Shown: piece by piece, positions 7,640 through 19,353 of the stretch
Position numbering within the stretch: the first letter of the stretch is position 1
Layout of the letters: the number at the start of each line of letters is the position of its first letter
Assembly: GCA_963790585.1 (NCBI GenBank)
Contig: CAWBOY010000004.1
Span: 1 to 64,000 of the forward strand
DNA: 64,000 nucleotides
Origin: CAWBOY01 sp963790585
GTDB taxonomy: Bacteria > Planctomycetota > Planctomycetia > Gemmatales > Gemmataceae
Reading direction: 5' to 3'
Position numbers and translations under genes: made by a program
The notes under the pieces: generated by a model
Database searches by the model: none
What the model was told of the DNA's origin: nothing
What the model saw: only the letters and a program-made list of their open reading frames with translations

Positions 7640-9160
7640 GTATCCGTTCACAGCCCGAACTTGCCTGCCAGATGTAGACTTTCTATGCCAGCTGCATGGA
7701 AAACGAGCCGCCAATTCCGAAAGAGTTATGGGACCAGATCCCACCCGTCGCTCAAGCGGCATTGCTTATTGTTATTCAGCAATACGAGCGACGCATCGCT
7801 CAGTTGGAACAGCGGGTACGTGAACTCGAACAGCGTCTCGGGCAGAACTCCACGAATTCCTCAAAGCCACCGTCCAGCGACGCGCCCGCGGTCAAGCGTC
7901 CGCCGCCCAAGCCGCTTTCGGGACGGCCACGCGGCGGTCAACCCGGTCATCTTTTGCACCCTCGGCCTCTGCTGCCGCCCGATCAAACTCTGACGCTCAA
8001 GCCGAAAGAGTGCCGACGCTGCGGCCGTGCACTTGCCGGCACCGACTCCATGCCGCTGCGTCATCAAGTGATCGAGATGCCCTTGCCCAAACCCGATGTC
8101 ACCGAATACCAACTTCATCGCCTGGCCTGCCGCTGTTGCGGCGTCACCACCTGTGCCGAGTTGCCTCCAGGTGTACCCAGGGGCTGTAGCGGACCGCGTT
8201 TGCAAGCAGTCGTCGCCTTGCTCACCGGTGCCTACCGCATTAGCAAGCGGCAAGTCGAGACGTTGATGCACGACCTGTTCGGCATCCCCTTGTCTGCTGG
8301 TGAGGTATGTGCTTTGGAGCAGCAGACCTCGGAAGTTTTGGCCCCGGTGGTCGAGGAACTGCGTGCTTATTGCCATACGCAACCAGCCAATGTCGACGAA
8401 ACCGGCTGGCGGCAAGAAAAGCGACGGGCCTGGCTGTGGGTGGCCGTGACGGCGTTGGCAACTGTTTTTCACATCGCTCGTTCGCGGGGCCGCTCGGCGT
8501 TCCAGGAATTATTGGGTGCCGTCTACGAGCAGGTTTTGACCACCGATCGTTGGAGCGCCTATAACGGTCAGCCGTTGCGTTGCCGGCAAATCTGCTGGGC
8601 TCATTTGGAACGCGATTTTCAAGCGATGGTGGATCGCGGCAACGCTGGCTCGAAAATCGGCGAAGAACTGCTGTGTTGTTCTCAGGACTTATTTGTGTGG
8701 TTGCAACGCGTCCGCGATGGCACATTGAGTCGCGGCACATATCGATCCAAAATGAGGATAGTCCGCTCCATGACCCGCTCCGCCCTGGAGGCGGGTTCGG
8801 TGTGCGCCTGCGCCAAGACGGCGGCGACCTGCAAGCAATTGCTCAAGGTGGAGGCGGCTTTGTGGACGTTTGTGCGCATCAATGGCCTGGAGCCGACCAA
8901 CAACGCTGCCGAGCGTGCTCTCCGCCACGCGGTGCAGTGGCGTAAGACCAGTTATGGAACGGATAGCGTTGTGGGAAGTCAATTCGTGGCGCGAATCTTG
9001 AGTGTGGTGGCGACCTGTCGCCAGCAACAGCGTCACGTTCTCAATTACTTGACTCAATGTTGTGCCAATGCCTTGCATGGTTTCGCGCCTACTTCACTTA
9101 TGCCAAAAACCTGTGGAACCGCGTGAATTCCGCCAGCAAAATCGGGTCGTGAACGGATAC
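7640..9160 (+). mobile_element. IS66-family (ISBst12-like, single-gene) insertion sequence
   Basis: Terminal inverted repeats GTATCCGTTCACAGCCCGA (7640-7658) and the complement of 9142-9160 (GTATCCGTTCACGACCCGA) differ only in a two-base swap. Eight-base target duplications flank it. Only the tnpC-type gene is present, without tnpA or tnpB, as in the ISBst12 subgroup. Size is 1521 bp and the element appears complete and recent. Confidence 0.93.
7696..9126 (+). CDS. IS66-family transposase (TnpC type)
   Basis: 476 residues, intact. N-terminal leucine-zipper coiled coil (RRIAQLEQRVRELEQRL, about 33-50) leads into the NSTNSSKPPSSD linker typical of IS66 TnpC. A zinc-finger region follows (CRRCGRAL, then CRCCG at about 96-155), then the DDE core: Asp in NVDETGWRQ, Asp in VLTTDRWSAY, Glu in NNAAERALRHAV. 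Start ATG at 7696 follows the left inverted repeat by 37 bases, and the stop lies 16 bases before the right repeat. Confidence 0.94.
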   Translation: MENEPPIPKELWDQIPPVAQAALLIVIQQYERRIAQLEQRVRELEQRLGQNSTNSSKPPSSDAPAVKRPPPKPLSGRPRGGQPGHLLHPRPLLPPDQTLTLKPKECRRCGRALAGTDSMPLRHQVIEMPLPKPDVTEYQLHRLACRCCGVTTCAELPPGVPRGCSGPRLQAVVALLTGAYRISKRQVETLMHDLFGIPLSAGEVCALEQQTSEVLAPVVEELRAYCHTQPANVDETGWRQEKRRAWLWVAVTALATVFHIARSRGRSAFQELLGAVYEQVLTTDRWSAYNGQPLRCRQICWAHLERDFQAMVDRGNAGSKIGEELLCCSQDLFVWLQRVRDGTLSRGTYRSKMRIVRSMTRSALEAGSVCACAKTAATCKQLLKVEAALWTFVRINGLEPTNNAAERALRHAVQWRKTSYGTDSVVGSQFVARILSVVATCRQQQRHVLNYLTQCCANALHGFAPTSLMPKTCGTA

Positions 9161-9168
9161 AGGATTTG
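9161..9168. repeat. IS66 target-site duplication, right copy
   Basis: AGGATTTG, identical to 7632-7639. Joining the flanks at this octamer rebuilds the empty site, a tRNA-tail-like inverted repeat. Confidence 0.85.
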
Positions 9169-9499
9169 AACTGCCATCTCTTACGCCGGTTACCGAAGCG
9201 AGCGCACCAAGACTGCGGCCGTCGTTTCCCCCTCTCTCTTCGTCAGGCGACCGAAATACTCCGTGTAAATTCTCTAATCCCATTTTCCCGAACATTCGAG
9301 CGTTGTTACCATAGGAAAAATCAAGAAATTCAATTCCGCGCCTCGACCGAGCAATACGATAATTTGGCAAACGGACCAGTATAATTGATACAACGTCAGA
9401 TATTGCAATAACATGCGTCGAGTGACCTGTTTGCCAATTTGGATTTCTGGTCTTGGCAAACTGGCATGATGGCGCGACCATGGGTCGGCCCCGAGAAGG
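9169..9499. other. short intergenic between two insertion sequences
   Basis: No gene is supported in these 331 bases between the IS66 and IS1634 elements. The first 20 bases form the right arm of the interrupted minihelix-like sequence described under the IS66 insertion; the rest shows no recognisable signal. Confidence 0.5.
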
Positions 9500-9503
9500 T
9501 TAA
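9500..9503. repeat. IS1634 copy 1 target duplication (TTAA), left
   Basis: TTAA here and again at 11546-11549, directly outside the CCCAAG...CTTGGG tips of the element. Confidence 0.6.
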
Positions 9504-11545
9504 CCCAAGTTAGACACTTTGTCGGTCGTTTTGGTTTTTTCGACCCCAAAATTGAACGTAAGTCCTTTAACCACAAGGAATCGATCCGCCAATCCCGATG
9601 TAGTGAAGACCTACCTCGTTGACAGGTCCTCTCCCCTTGTGCGATTCTGGTCACGATGTCGAATCGTGCCCGGAGACGCACATGTTTCTCAGACGCTTCG
9701 AGCGACACAAGAACGGCAAGCCGCACACTTACTGGGCCTTGGCCGAGTCGTACCGAACGGCCAAAGGATCGCGTCAACGCATCGTGGCCTATTTGGGTGA
9801 GTTGGACGGCACCGAGCAGGACGGCTGGACCCAACTGTGTTCGCATCTCAACGGCGAAGCGAACCAACGAAGGCCGCAACCCACCCTGTTCGATCCGCCC
9901 TGTTGCGATACCCCACGCGATGATGAGCCCGTGCTGGTCAAACTCAGCAGCATTCGGCTCGAGCGGCCTCGTGATTTTGGTGATGTCTGGTTGGCTCGGG
10001 GTCTGTGGCGGATGCTGGGCCTCGATGAGTTGTTGGAAGAGAAGATCGAGTCCGGACGCGAAGAAGTGTCGTGGGCTACGGTGGCTTGCATCCTTACCAT
10101 CGCGCGTTTCTGCGAACCCTCGAGTGAGTTGCATATTGCCGACACCTGGTATCGGCGAACAGCGTTGGATGAATTGCTGGGCGTCACATGCGAACAAGTG
10201 CATACGAATCGCTTGTATAAGGGACACGATCATCTCTTGCCGCACAAGGAAACGCTGGAAAAGCATCTGCGGCAACGCCTGGGCGAGCTGTTTGCCTTGA
10301 AATGTGATTTGCTCCTCTACGACGTGACCAGCACCTATTTCGAAGGAGACATGGAAGGCTGCCCGATGGCCAAGCTCGGCTACTCGCGCGATTCGCGGGG
10401 CGACCGGCCGCAAGTATGCATCGGATTGGTAGTCACGGAAGACGGCTTTCCGCTCGGCTATGAGGTCTTTGCCGGCAACACGCATGACAGCAAAACAGTG
10501 CAGCAGATGATCGAGTCGATGGAGCGGAAACATGGCAGCTTGAATCGAGTGTGGGTGATGGATCGCGGCATGGTCAGTGAAGCGAATCTGAAGTTCCTGC
10601 GGGAGCGTGGCGGGAAGTACATTGTGGGCACTCCCAAGCAGATGCTGCGGCAGTTCGAACAACACATCAATGCGGATGATTGGACAACGGTGCAGGAGGG
10701 TGTTGAAGTAAAACTGGTGCCGGGGCCGGAGGGTCAAGAGACGTTTATCCTGGCCCGCAGTGCCGATCGCCGCCTCAAGGAGCAGGCGATGCATGAGAAG
10801 TTCACGGCGAGAATGGAGGCCGGATTACAGAAGATGCAGGCCGCGGCGGAAGCGGGGCGATTGAAGGATGAAGCCATCGCGGGCGAGCGACTGGGCCGGC
10901 TGAAAGAGCGGAACTGGCGTGCATCGCATGCCTTTGAGGTGACGATCAAGAAGTTGACGCAGCCCCGAGGCAAAGCCCATCTCGAAATCACCTGGCGACG
11001 CAATGAGAAATTCGGCGACTGGTCGAAATTGAGCGACGGTTGCTACTTGCTCCGCAGTAACCTGACAGATGTGGATGCAGCGACTTTGTGGAAGCGTTAT
11101 ATCCAACTGACGGAAGCCGAATGGGCCTTTCGCATCACGAAGGACGAATTGGCGATCCGCCCGATCTGGCACCAGAAAGAAGACCGCGTCAAGGCCCACA
11201 TTTTGGTGTGCTTTTTGGCGTATGCGATGTGGAAGACCCTGGCGGGGTGGATGAAGAACGCAGGCCTAGGTAACGCGCCACGCACGCTAATCGAGGAAAT
11301 GGCGAAGCTCAAATGCGGGGACATAACGCTCAATGCCCAGTCTCCGGGTAGCGGGCAAAAGAGAAAGATTACCTTGCGCTGCGTGACGGAGCCGGACGAA
11401 TCACAAAGCGTGCTGTTGAACCGCCTGGGTCTGACCCTTCCCCGCCGCCTTCGGCGAGTCGATGAAGCGATTCAAATGTAGTGAAATAAACCCCCTCAAA
11501 TTGAACGCAAGTCCTTTGCCCAGAACAAAAAGTGTCTAACTTGGG
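9504..11545 (+). mobile_element. IS1634-family insertion sequence, copy 1
   Basis: 2042 bp, with ends CCCAAGTTAGACACTTT and its inverted copy AAAGTGTCTAACTTGGG. A 4-bp duplication TTAA flanks it. Copy 2 at 52098-54139 has the same length; I see only two base differences near the left end (G/A in the TTTTTTCGACC region, T/C in AATTGAACG). Subterminal direct repeats AATTGAACG(T/C)AAGTCCTTT lie at 9550-9568 and 11499-11517. Confidence 0.92.
9682..11481 (+). CDS. IS1634-family (IS4 superfamily) transposase
   Basis: About 599 residues from the ATG of MFLRRFERHKNG, preceded by GGAG; the open frame extends 21 codons upstream without support. Seen: N-terminal RTAKGSRQRIVAYLGELD usual for IS1634, a first catalytic Asp in LLLYDVTSTYFEGD, a second in VWVMDRGMVSEANL, and a C-terminal region around YIQLTEAEWAFRITKDEL carrying the Glu of the IS4-type Y-(2)-R-(3)-E-like signature. 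Frame intact and protein identical to copy 2. The long antisense frame opposite it (minus strand, 506 codons) is a shadow. Confidence 0.93.
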   Translation: MFLRRFERHKNGKPHTYWALAESYRTAKGSRQRIVAYLGELDGTEQDGWTQLCSHLNGEANQRRPQPTLFDPPCCDTPRDDEPVLVKLSSIRLERPRDFGDVWLARGLWRMLGLDELLEEKIESGREEVSWATVACILTIARFCEPSSELHIADTWYRRTALDELLGVTCEQVHTNRLYKGHDHLLPHKETLEKHLRQRLGELFALKCDLLLYDVTSTYFEGDMEGCPMAKLGYSRDSRGDRPQVCIGLVVTEDGFPLGYEVFAGNTHDSKTVQQMIESMERKHGSLNRVWVMDRGMVSEANLKFLRERGGKYIVGTPKQMLRQFEQHINADDWTTVQEGVEVKLVPGPEGQETFILARSADRRLKEQAMHEKFTARMEAGLQKMQAAAEAGRLKDEAIAGERLGRLKERNWRASHAFEVTIKKLTQPRGKAHLEITWRRNEKFGDWSKLSDGCYLLRSNLTDVDAATLWKRYIQLTEAEWAFRITKDELAIRPIWHQKEDRVKAHILVCFLAYAMWKTLAGWMKNAGLGNAPRTLIEEMAKLKCGDITLNAQSPGSGQKRKITLRCVTEPDESQSVLLNRLGLTLPRRLRRVDEAIQM

Positions 11546-11781
11546 TTAATTCGCCGTTCGGAAACCGAAGCATAAGTGCGGGAGTTCTCCGTGGATTTGC
11601 TTGCATATCGCTCCTTTGTCGCGGCGTAACATTCAGGCAGACAATATGTTAGATTTGATTGAGCGACGTGCAAACTGGGGTGACATTTTTTGCATCTCAC
11701 CCCTGCGCCGCTTGAGAGATGTCGTGAACAAGACCGGAACGCCATTCGGGCGGCCTGGATTGAATAACGTGAGAAGGTCAT

Positions 11782-11813
11782 AGGACCGCCAACGTACGAA
11801 AGTTGGCGGTCCT
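11782..11813. repeat. hairpin AGGACCGCCAAC / GTTGGCGGTCCT
   Basis: Perfect 12-bp arms (11782-11793 and 11802-11813) with an 8-base loop. The core ACCGCCAAC recurs in the larger palindrome at 11860-11895. Confidence 0.75.
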
Positions 11814-11859
11814 TAGATTTTTGGCTTCGAAATGCCGTGTTTTATCGGGAAAACGTGTG

Positions 11860-11895
11860 ATTATAAGTACCGCCAACGTTGGCGGTACTTATAAT
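11860..11895. repeat. perfect 36-bp palindrome at the 3' side of nrdJ
   Basis: Arms 11860-11877 and 11878-11895 are perfectly complementary with no loop (ATTATAAGTACCGCCAAC and its complement). It shares ACCGCCAAC with the neighbouring hairpin and lies 44 bases past the nrdJ stop, so it may act as a transcription terminator or be a mobile palindromic repeat. Confidence 0.8.
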
Positions 11896-11938
11896 CTTTG
11901 GCGGACCTAAGCGGCTTGCTTTTTATTCCAAGGCTTAA

Positions 11939-14900
11939 CTACACCCCGACGACTGCGCCGCAGGTATCGCACTTCGCGCAGGCGCCGCTGCGAATCAAGG
12001 TTAGCTGGCCGCATTCGCCGCAGGGGTCGCCTTCGTAGCCTTTGAGTCGCGCTTGGCGGATGCGCGAGTCCTTGCTCTTGGGGTTCAAAACGGCTTTGGG
12101 TTCGCCGTTGTTCGAAGGCGCGCGGCCATGGCCGTTGCCGTTCGTGGGCATCGGGTTAAGATGGTCCGTCCGCGGCGTTGCAAAGGACTCTGAAGCCTCC
12201 TCCGGATTAGCCTCCTCCAGGCGATCCTCGACGATCTCGTTGGATATCGCGTCGCCGCGCAGGTCTTCTGGCGCGACGTGGGCCAGGTCGTGCCGATCCA
12301 AATAGGTGATGGCCAGTTCGCGGAAGATGTAATCGATGATCGACGTCGTCATCTTGATATGCGGATTGCCTTGCACCGTGCCGTTCGGCTCGAAACGGGT
12401 GACCAAAAAGGCATCGACATATTCTTCCAGTGGCACGCCGTGTTGGAGACCCAGCGAAATGGCGATGGCGAAGCAGTTCGTCATGCTCCGGAAGGCAGCG
12501 CCTTCTTTATGCATGTCGAGGAAGATCTCGCCCAGGGTGCCGTCTTCGTATTCGCCGGTGCGGAGATAAATCTTGTGGTTGCCGATGCGGGCCTTCTGGG
12601 TGTAACCGGCGCGACGGTCGGGAAGACGCCGGCGCTGCGCGAGATAGCGGTAGACGATCTTTTCGGCGACGCGAACCGGCGCCGGCTTCTCGTCGGTCGG
12701 CACGGCGGCGTCCACCTCAGGATCGTCGAGCGTGTCGGATACGCTGTTCAGCGGCTGGCTGAGCTTGGAGCCATCGCGATAGAGAGCGTTGGCCTTCAGC
12801 ATCAGTTGCCAGCTGAGCAGATAGGCGCTCTTGACGTCTTCCATCGTGGCGCTGTGAGGCATGTTGATCGTCTTGGAGATGGCACCGGAGATGAACGGTT
12901 GGGCCGCCGCCATCATGCGAATGTGTGCCTCGGCACTGAGATAACGCTGACCGATCCGACCGCATTTGTTTGCGCAATCGAAGATCGGTAGATGCTCGGG
13001 TCGCAGGTGCGGCGCTCCCTCGACGGTCATGGTGCCACAAACGTGGTTGTTGGCTTCGGCGATCTGTTCGCGCGTGAAGCCGAGCGCTGTGAGCAGGTCA
13101 AAGCCGGGGGTATCGAGCTGTTCCTTCTTGAGGCCCAGCGCGCCGACACAGACATCCTCGCCGATGGTCCATTTGTTGAACGCGAAGGGAAGCTCGAAGA
13201 CGCCGGGCATTTGCGCTTCGAGGCGCTCGATCACTTCGTCTGGCAAGCCGCGCGTTTTCAGCGTGGCGAAGTTGATGTGCGGGCAGCCTTTGAGCGTTCC
13301 CGTACCGCGGCAATAGCGGATAATGTCATCCACCTGCGCAGGCGTGTAGCCGAGCTTCTGGAGGGCAGGAGGAACGGAGGCATTGATGATCTTGAAGTAG
13401 CCGCCGCCGGCCAGCTTCTTGAATTTGACGAGAGCGAAATCGGGTTCGACGCCGGTTGTGTCGCAATCCATCACGAGACCAATCGTTCCTGTCGGCGCGA
13501 TGCAGGTCACCTGGGCGTTGCGGAAACCATGTTTCTCGCCGAGTTCGAGCATCCGTTCGGATTCGGTGCGGGCGGCGCGGAGAATGTAATCCGGACAATA
13601 GCGCTCGTCTATAGAGACTGGCGTGATCGAGAGCCCTTCGTAGTCTTCCTTGGGCGTGGCAAAGACCGCGCGAGCATGATTGCGAATGACGCGCAACATC
13701 GGATCCCGATTAGCGGCATAGCGCGGGAAGGCGCCGACTTCGGCGGCGATCTCGGCTGACATCGCATAAGAGGCAGCGTGCATCAGGGCCGTGATCGCCG
13801 CACATTGATTGCGGCCCTCGGGCGAATCGTAAGGCAGACCCTGGACCATGAGCAGCGAGCCCATATTCGCGTAGCCTAGGCCAAGAGTGCGGAAATCGTA
13901 CGACTTCTGCGCGACCGGCACGCTCGGAAATTGGGCCATGTAGACGGAGATTTCGAGAATCATCGTCCAGAGGCGTGTTGCGTGGCGGAACGCCTCGACG
14001 TCAAAGCGCCCCGATTGCAGATCGTAAAACTTGATCAAATTGAGCGAGGCGAGGTTGCAAGCGGTGTCATCGAGAAAGAGATACTCGCTGCATGGGTTCG
14101 AGGCATTGATGCGGCCATCGGCCGGACAGGTATGCCATTCGTTGATGGTGTTGTCGAACTGCAGGCCCGGATCGGCACAGGCCCAGGCGGCATAGGCGAT
14201 CTTGTCCCACAGCTCGCGCGCCCTCAGGGTCTTACGGGGCTTTGGCGCGCGCCGCTCGGCGCGGGCTTTCTCTTTTTCGGTGCGCCAAATGAGAGACCAA
14301 GTGCCATCGCTGCGCACCGCTTCCATAAAGGCATTCTCGACGCGCACTGAGTTGTTGCTATTTTGCCCGGAGACCGAGTAATAGGCCTTGCCGTTCCAGT
14401 CAGTGTCATATTCCTCGATGCGAAGCGAGGTGAAACCCTGGTTGGCGAGTTGCAGGACACGCTCGACGTAGCTTTGCGGCACCGCGTCACGCCGGGCTTC
14501 GGCGAGCGCCTTGCGGAGGTGGCCGTTGCGCGCGCGCTCGAGCCGTTCCTCGGCTTTGGGCCAGCTGTGGCAGGCTTTCATGACGGCGTTGAGATGCTTG
14601 CTAAGCAAGTGCGAACCGGCGACCAGTGCGGCAACCTTTTCTTCTTCGACGACCTTCCAATTGATGAATTCCTCGATGTCCGGATGATCGAGGTCGAGTA
14701 CGACCATCTTGGCCGCCCGGCGGGTGGTGCCGCCCGATTTGATGGCCCCGGCGGCCCGATCGCCGATCTTGAGAAAGCTCATCAGCCCGCTCGATCGACC
14801 GCCGCCGGAAAGCGGTTCGTTTTCGCCGCGCAAATGTGAGAAGTTCGACCCGGTACCGCTGCCGTATTTGAAGATGCGCGCTTCGCGGACCCATAGGTCC

Positions 14901-15523
14901 ATGATGCCGCCTTCGTTCACCAGGTCGTCGGAGACGGATTGGATAAAACACGCGTGCGGCGCTGGATACTCATACGCCGAGGTCGACCTTTTGACGGTCG
15001 CCGTTTTTGGATCGACGCGAAAATGCCCCTGGGCTGGGCCGTCGATGCCGTAGGCCCAATAAAGCCCGGTGTTAAACCATTGCGGCGAGTTCGGAGCCGC
15101 TATCTGCGCGGCCAGCATATAACAGACTTCGTCGTGAAATACGTGGGCATCCGCTTCGGTGCTGAAATAGCCACCCTTCCAGCCCCAATAGGTCCAGCAG
15201 CCGGCGAGGCGTAAGAAGACCTGACGGGCATCGATCTCCTGCCCGCCACGGCTTTCGCCGGCAGCGGGGACACTTCGTCGCAACCAAACCGGCAGCCCTT
15301 CCTCGGGCACGCGCTCGGTGCGCGAGGGGACGCCGGCCTTGCGGAAGTATTTCTGCGCGAGAATGTCGACCGCGACTTGCGACCAGGGCTCCGGAGCCAA
15401 TAGGTCCTTCATCTCGAAGACCACCGACCCGTCCGGGTTCACGATCCGTGATGTTCGAGGCACGAAATTGACCGAAGCGAAGGGGTCTTTCCCCTCCGCC
15501 GTATAGCGGCGAGTAATATGCAT
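11939..15523 (-). CDS. nrdJ: vitamin B12-dependent (class II) ribonucleotide reductase
   Basis: Reduces ribonucleotides to deoxyribonucleotides using adenosylcobalamin, independent of oxygen. 1194 residues, a usual length for the long NrdJ form. Seen: N-terminal RRYTAEGKDPF; substrate loop NASNPCSEYLFLDDTACNL (about residue 475); CIAPTGTIGLVMDCDTTGVE (about 680); FKKLAGGGYFKI; C-terminal zinc ribbon CGECG...CAKCDTCG in the last 25 residues, which shuttles reducing equivalents. Last gene of a long minus-strand series after dcd; the 388-base gap upstream shows no B12 riboswitch that I can recognise. A cobalamin adenosyltransferase lies at 50243-50839. Frame intact. Confidence 0.97.
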   Translation of the reverse strand: MHITRRYTAEGKDPFASVNFVPRTSRIVNPDGSVVFEMKDLLAPEPWSQVAVDILAQKYFRKAGVPSRTERVPEEGLPVWLRRSVPAAGESRGGQEIDARQVFLRLAGCWTYWGWKGGYFSTEADAHVFHDEVCYMLAAQIAAPNSPQWFNTGLYWAYGIDGPAQGHFRVDPKTATVKRSTSAYEYPAPHACFIQSVSDDLVNEGGIMDLWVREARIFKYGSGTGSNFSHLRGENEPLSGGGRSSGLMSFLKIGDRAAGAIKSGGTTRRAAKMVVLDLDHPDIEEFINWKVVEEEKVAALVAGSHLLSKHLNAVMKACHSWPKAEERLERARNGHLRKALAEARRDAVPQSYVERVLQLANQGFTSLRIEEYDTDWNGKAYYSVSGQNSNNSVRVENAFMEAVRSDGTWSLIWRTEKEKARAERRAPKPRKTLRARELWDKIAYAAWACADPGLQFDNTINEWHTCPADGRINASNPCSEYLFLDDTACNLASLNLIKFYDLQSGRFDVEAFRHATRLWTMILEISVYMAQFPSVPVAQKSYDFRTLGLGYANMGSLLMVQGLPYDSPEGRNQCAAITALMHAASYAMSAEIAAEVGAFPRYAANRDPMLRVIRNHARAVFATPKEDYEGLSITPVSIDERYCPDYILRAARTESERMLELGEKHGFRNAQVTCIAPTGTIGLVMDCDTTGVEPDFALVKFKKLAGGGYFKIINASVPPALQKLGYTPAQVDDIIRYCRGTGTLKGCPHINFATLKTRGLPDEVIERLEAQMPGVFELPFAFNKWTIGEDVCVGALGLKKEQLDTPGFDLLTALGFTREQIAEANNHVCGTMTVEGAPHLRPEHLPIFDCANKCGRIGQRYLSAEAHIRMMAAAQPFISGAISKTINMPHSATMEDVKSAYLLSWQLMLKANALYRDGSKLSQPLNSVSDTLDDPEVDAAVPTDEKPAPVRVAEKIVYRYLAQRRRLPDRRAGYTQKARIGNHKIYLRTGEYEDGTLGEIFLDMHKEGAAFRSMTNCFAIAISLGLQHGVPLEEYVDAFLVTRFEPNGTVQGNPHIKMTTSIIDYIFRELAITYLDRHDLAHVAPEDLRGDAISNEIVEDRLEEANPEEASESFATPRTDHLNPMPTNGNGHGRAPSNNGEPKAVLNPKSKDSRIRQARLKGYEGDPCGECGQLTLIRSGACAKCDTCGAVVGV

Positions 15524-15911
15524 GGCTAGTAACGTTCCCTAAGCACTCAATTCTAGAGTCAATGGCGGAGGTGGGATCACCGGACTCCATCCCGCTAGTC
15601 GACGGCTGGCTCGTCGACGCTCAGCAACTCTATCGAATCGAGTCTACACTTGTACACAGATTTTTGACCCAACGAGTTCGCGCAACCGAAGCCAAAACGA
15701 CTTACGTTAAGAAAGAGTGAAGAGATCCCTTGGATCGGCTAGGTCCTAACTTCGCGTGAGATCAGGTATTAGAAACAAGCAGCCCACGAGTGAGCCCGTG
15801 CGCGCCGAAACGCAACCGCAGAGATCAAATTTTGCTCGCGCCCGTCCTTGAGAGTTTGTCACTATCCATTATACTGCAGCTGCACCGTTCACACAGGCTA
15901 AACCGCCGCGT
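15524..15911. other. intergenic upstream of nrdJ
   Basis: 388 bases with no gene. A short palindrome GTCGACG...CGTCGAC lies near 15597-15619. No cobalamin-box or NrdR-box pattern could be recognised by eye. Confidence 0.5.
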
Positions 15912-16475
15912 TCATTTCTTCGGCGCGTCGCCGATGACGAAGGGCAGCGTCAACCCTTTCTGATCCTGATATTTCCCACGCTTATCGCCATAACTTGTTT
16001 TGCAGACAGATTCTGCGCGGAAGAAGAGGATTTGCGCGATTCCTTCGCCTGCGTAGATCTTGGCCGGCAGCGGCGTCGTGTTGCTGATCTCAATCGTGAT
16101 TTTGCCGCGCCATTCCGGCTCGAGCGGCGTGATGTTCACGATGATGCCGCAACGTGCGTAGGTCGACTTGCCCAGACAGACGGCGAGCATGTCGCGCGGG
16201 ATCTCGAGATACTCGACCGTCTCCGCCAAAGCGAAGCTGTTTGGCGGTATAAGGCAATAGTCAGCCTCAATGTCGACGAAAGAATCCTTATCGAATTGTT
16301 TAGGATCGACGATCGTGCAGCGGACGTTCGTGAAAACCTTGAAATGGCGCCCAACACGGACGTCATAACCGTAACTACTCACGCCATAGGAAATAACGCC
16401 GGGGCGAGACGACTCCTTGGCGAAAGGCTCAATTTTTACGTCGCGTTCGATAATCCAGTCCGGCAATACGCCCAT
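15912..16475 (-). CDS. dcd: dCTP deaminase
   Basis: Deaminates dCTP to dUTP on the route to dTTP. 187 residues from the ATG of MGVLPDWIIERD, with GGAG at suitable distance; 11 more upstream codons are open. Seen: N-terminal WIIERDVKIEPF, SYGVSSYGYDVRVG, LGKSTYARCGI (nucleotide-binding Ser and Arg), ITPLEPEWRGKITIEISN (catalytic Glu) and the C-terminal AKIYAGEGIAQILFF and GKYQDQKGLTLP. Length matches the bacterial trimeric enzyme. It precedes nrdJ in the same direction, pairing dNTP production with pyrimidine balancing. Confidence 0.96.
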   Translation of the reverse strand: MGVLPDWIIERDVKIEPFAKESSRPGVISYGVSSYGYDVRVGRHFKVFTNVRCTIVDPKQFDKDSFVDIEADYCLIPPNSFALAETVEYLEIPRDMLAVCLGKSTYARCGIIVNITPLEPEWRGKITIEISNTTPLPAKIYAGEGIAQILFFRAESVCKTSYGDKRGKYQDQKGLTLPFVIGDAPKK

Positions 16476-16508
16476 GGCGGAAACTCCGTGAATGACAGTC
16501 GTTTTCAA

Positions 16509-16601
16509 GGCGAGCGGCGCGGCATGAGCCCGCCGTGTATTTGGCGCCGTTTTCTTGATTACGCTGACTCAGCACGGCGGGCTGACGCCGCGCCGCTCGC
16601 C
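16509..16601. repeat. GC-rich inverted repeat between dcd and the glucosidase gene
   Basis: 29-bp arms 16509-16537 and 16573-16601 match at 27 positions (GGCGAGCGGCGCGGC...GCCCGCCGTG). The left arm overlaps the alternative 5' extension of dcd. Looks like an extragenic palindromic repeat. Confidence 0.75.
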
Positions 16602-16644
16602 AAAACAGATATTAATTTCAAAATCGAAACAGGCGATTCGTTCG

Positions 16645-19315
<2,671 letters not shown>

Positions 19316-19353
19316 TATGTTTCATCGGATCGGCATTAAGTGTGATGGGGGCA

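Larger units (their letters stand above)
11546..11938. other. intergenic with hairpins downstream of nrdJ
   Basis: Apart from the target duplication of IS1634 and the two palindromes listed separately, no gene is supported. A 60-codon plus-strand frame at about 11601-11783 has no recognisable features. Confidence 0.5.

Noticed and set aside
9274..10794. 506-codon minus-strand open frame opposite the IS1634 transposase (also at 52090-53388)
   Set aside because: It is the antisense shadow of the conserved transposase; no protein-family motif is visible, and its presence in both copies only reflects the repeat.
15524..15700. Cobalamin riboswitch upstream of nrdJ
   Set aside because: No B12-box-like sequence or multi-stem pattern could be recognised in the leader.
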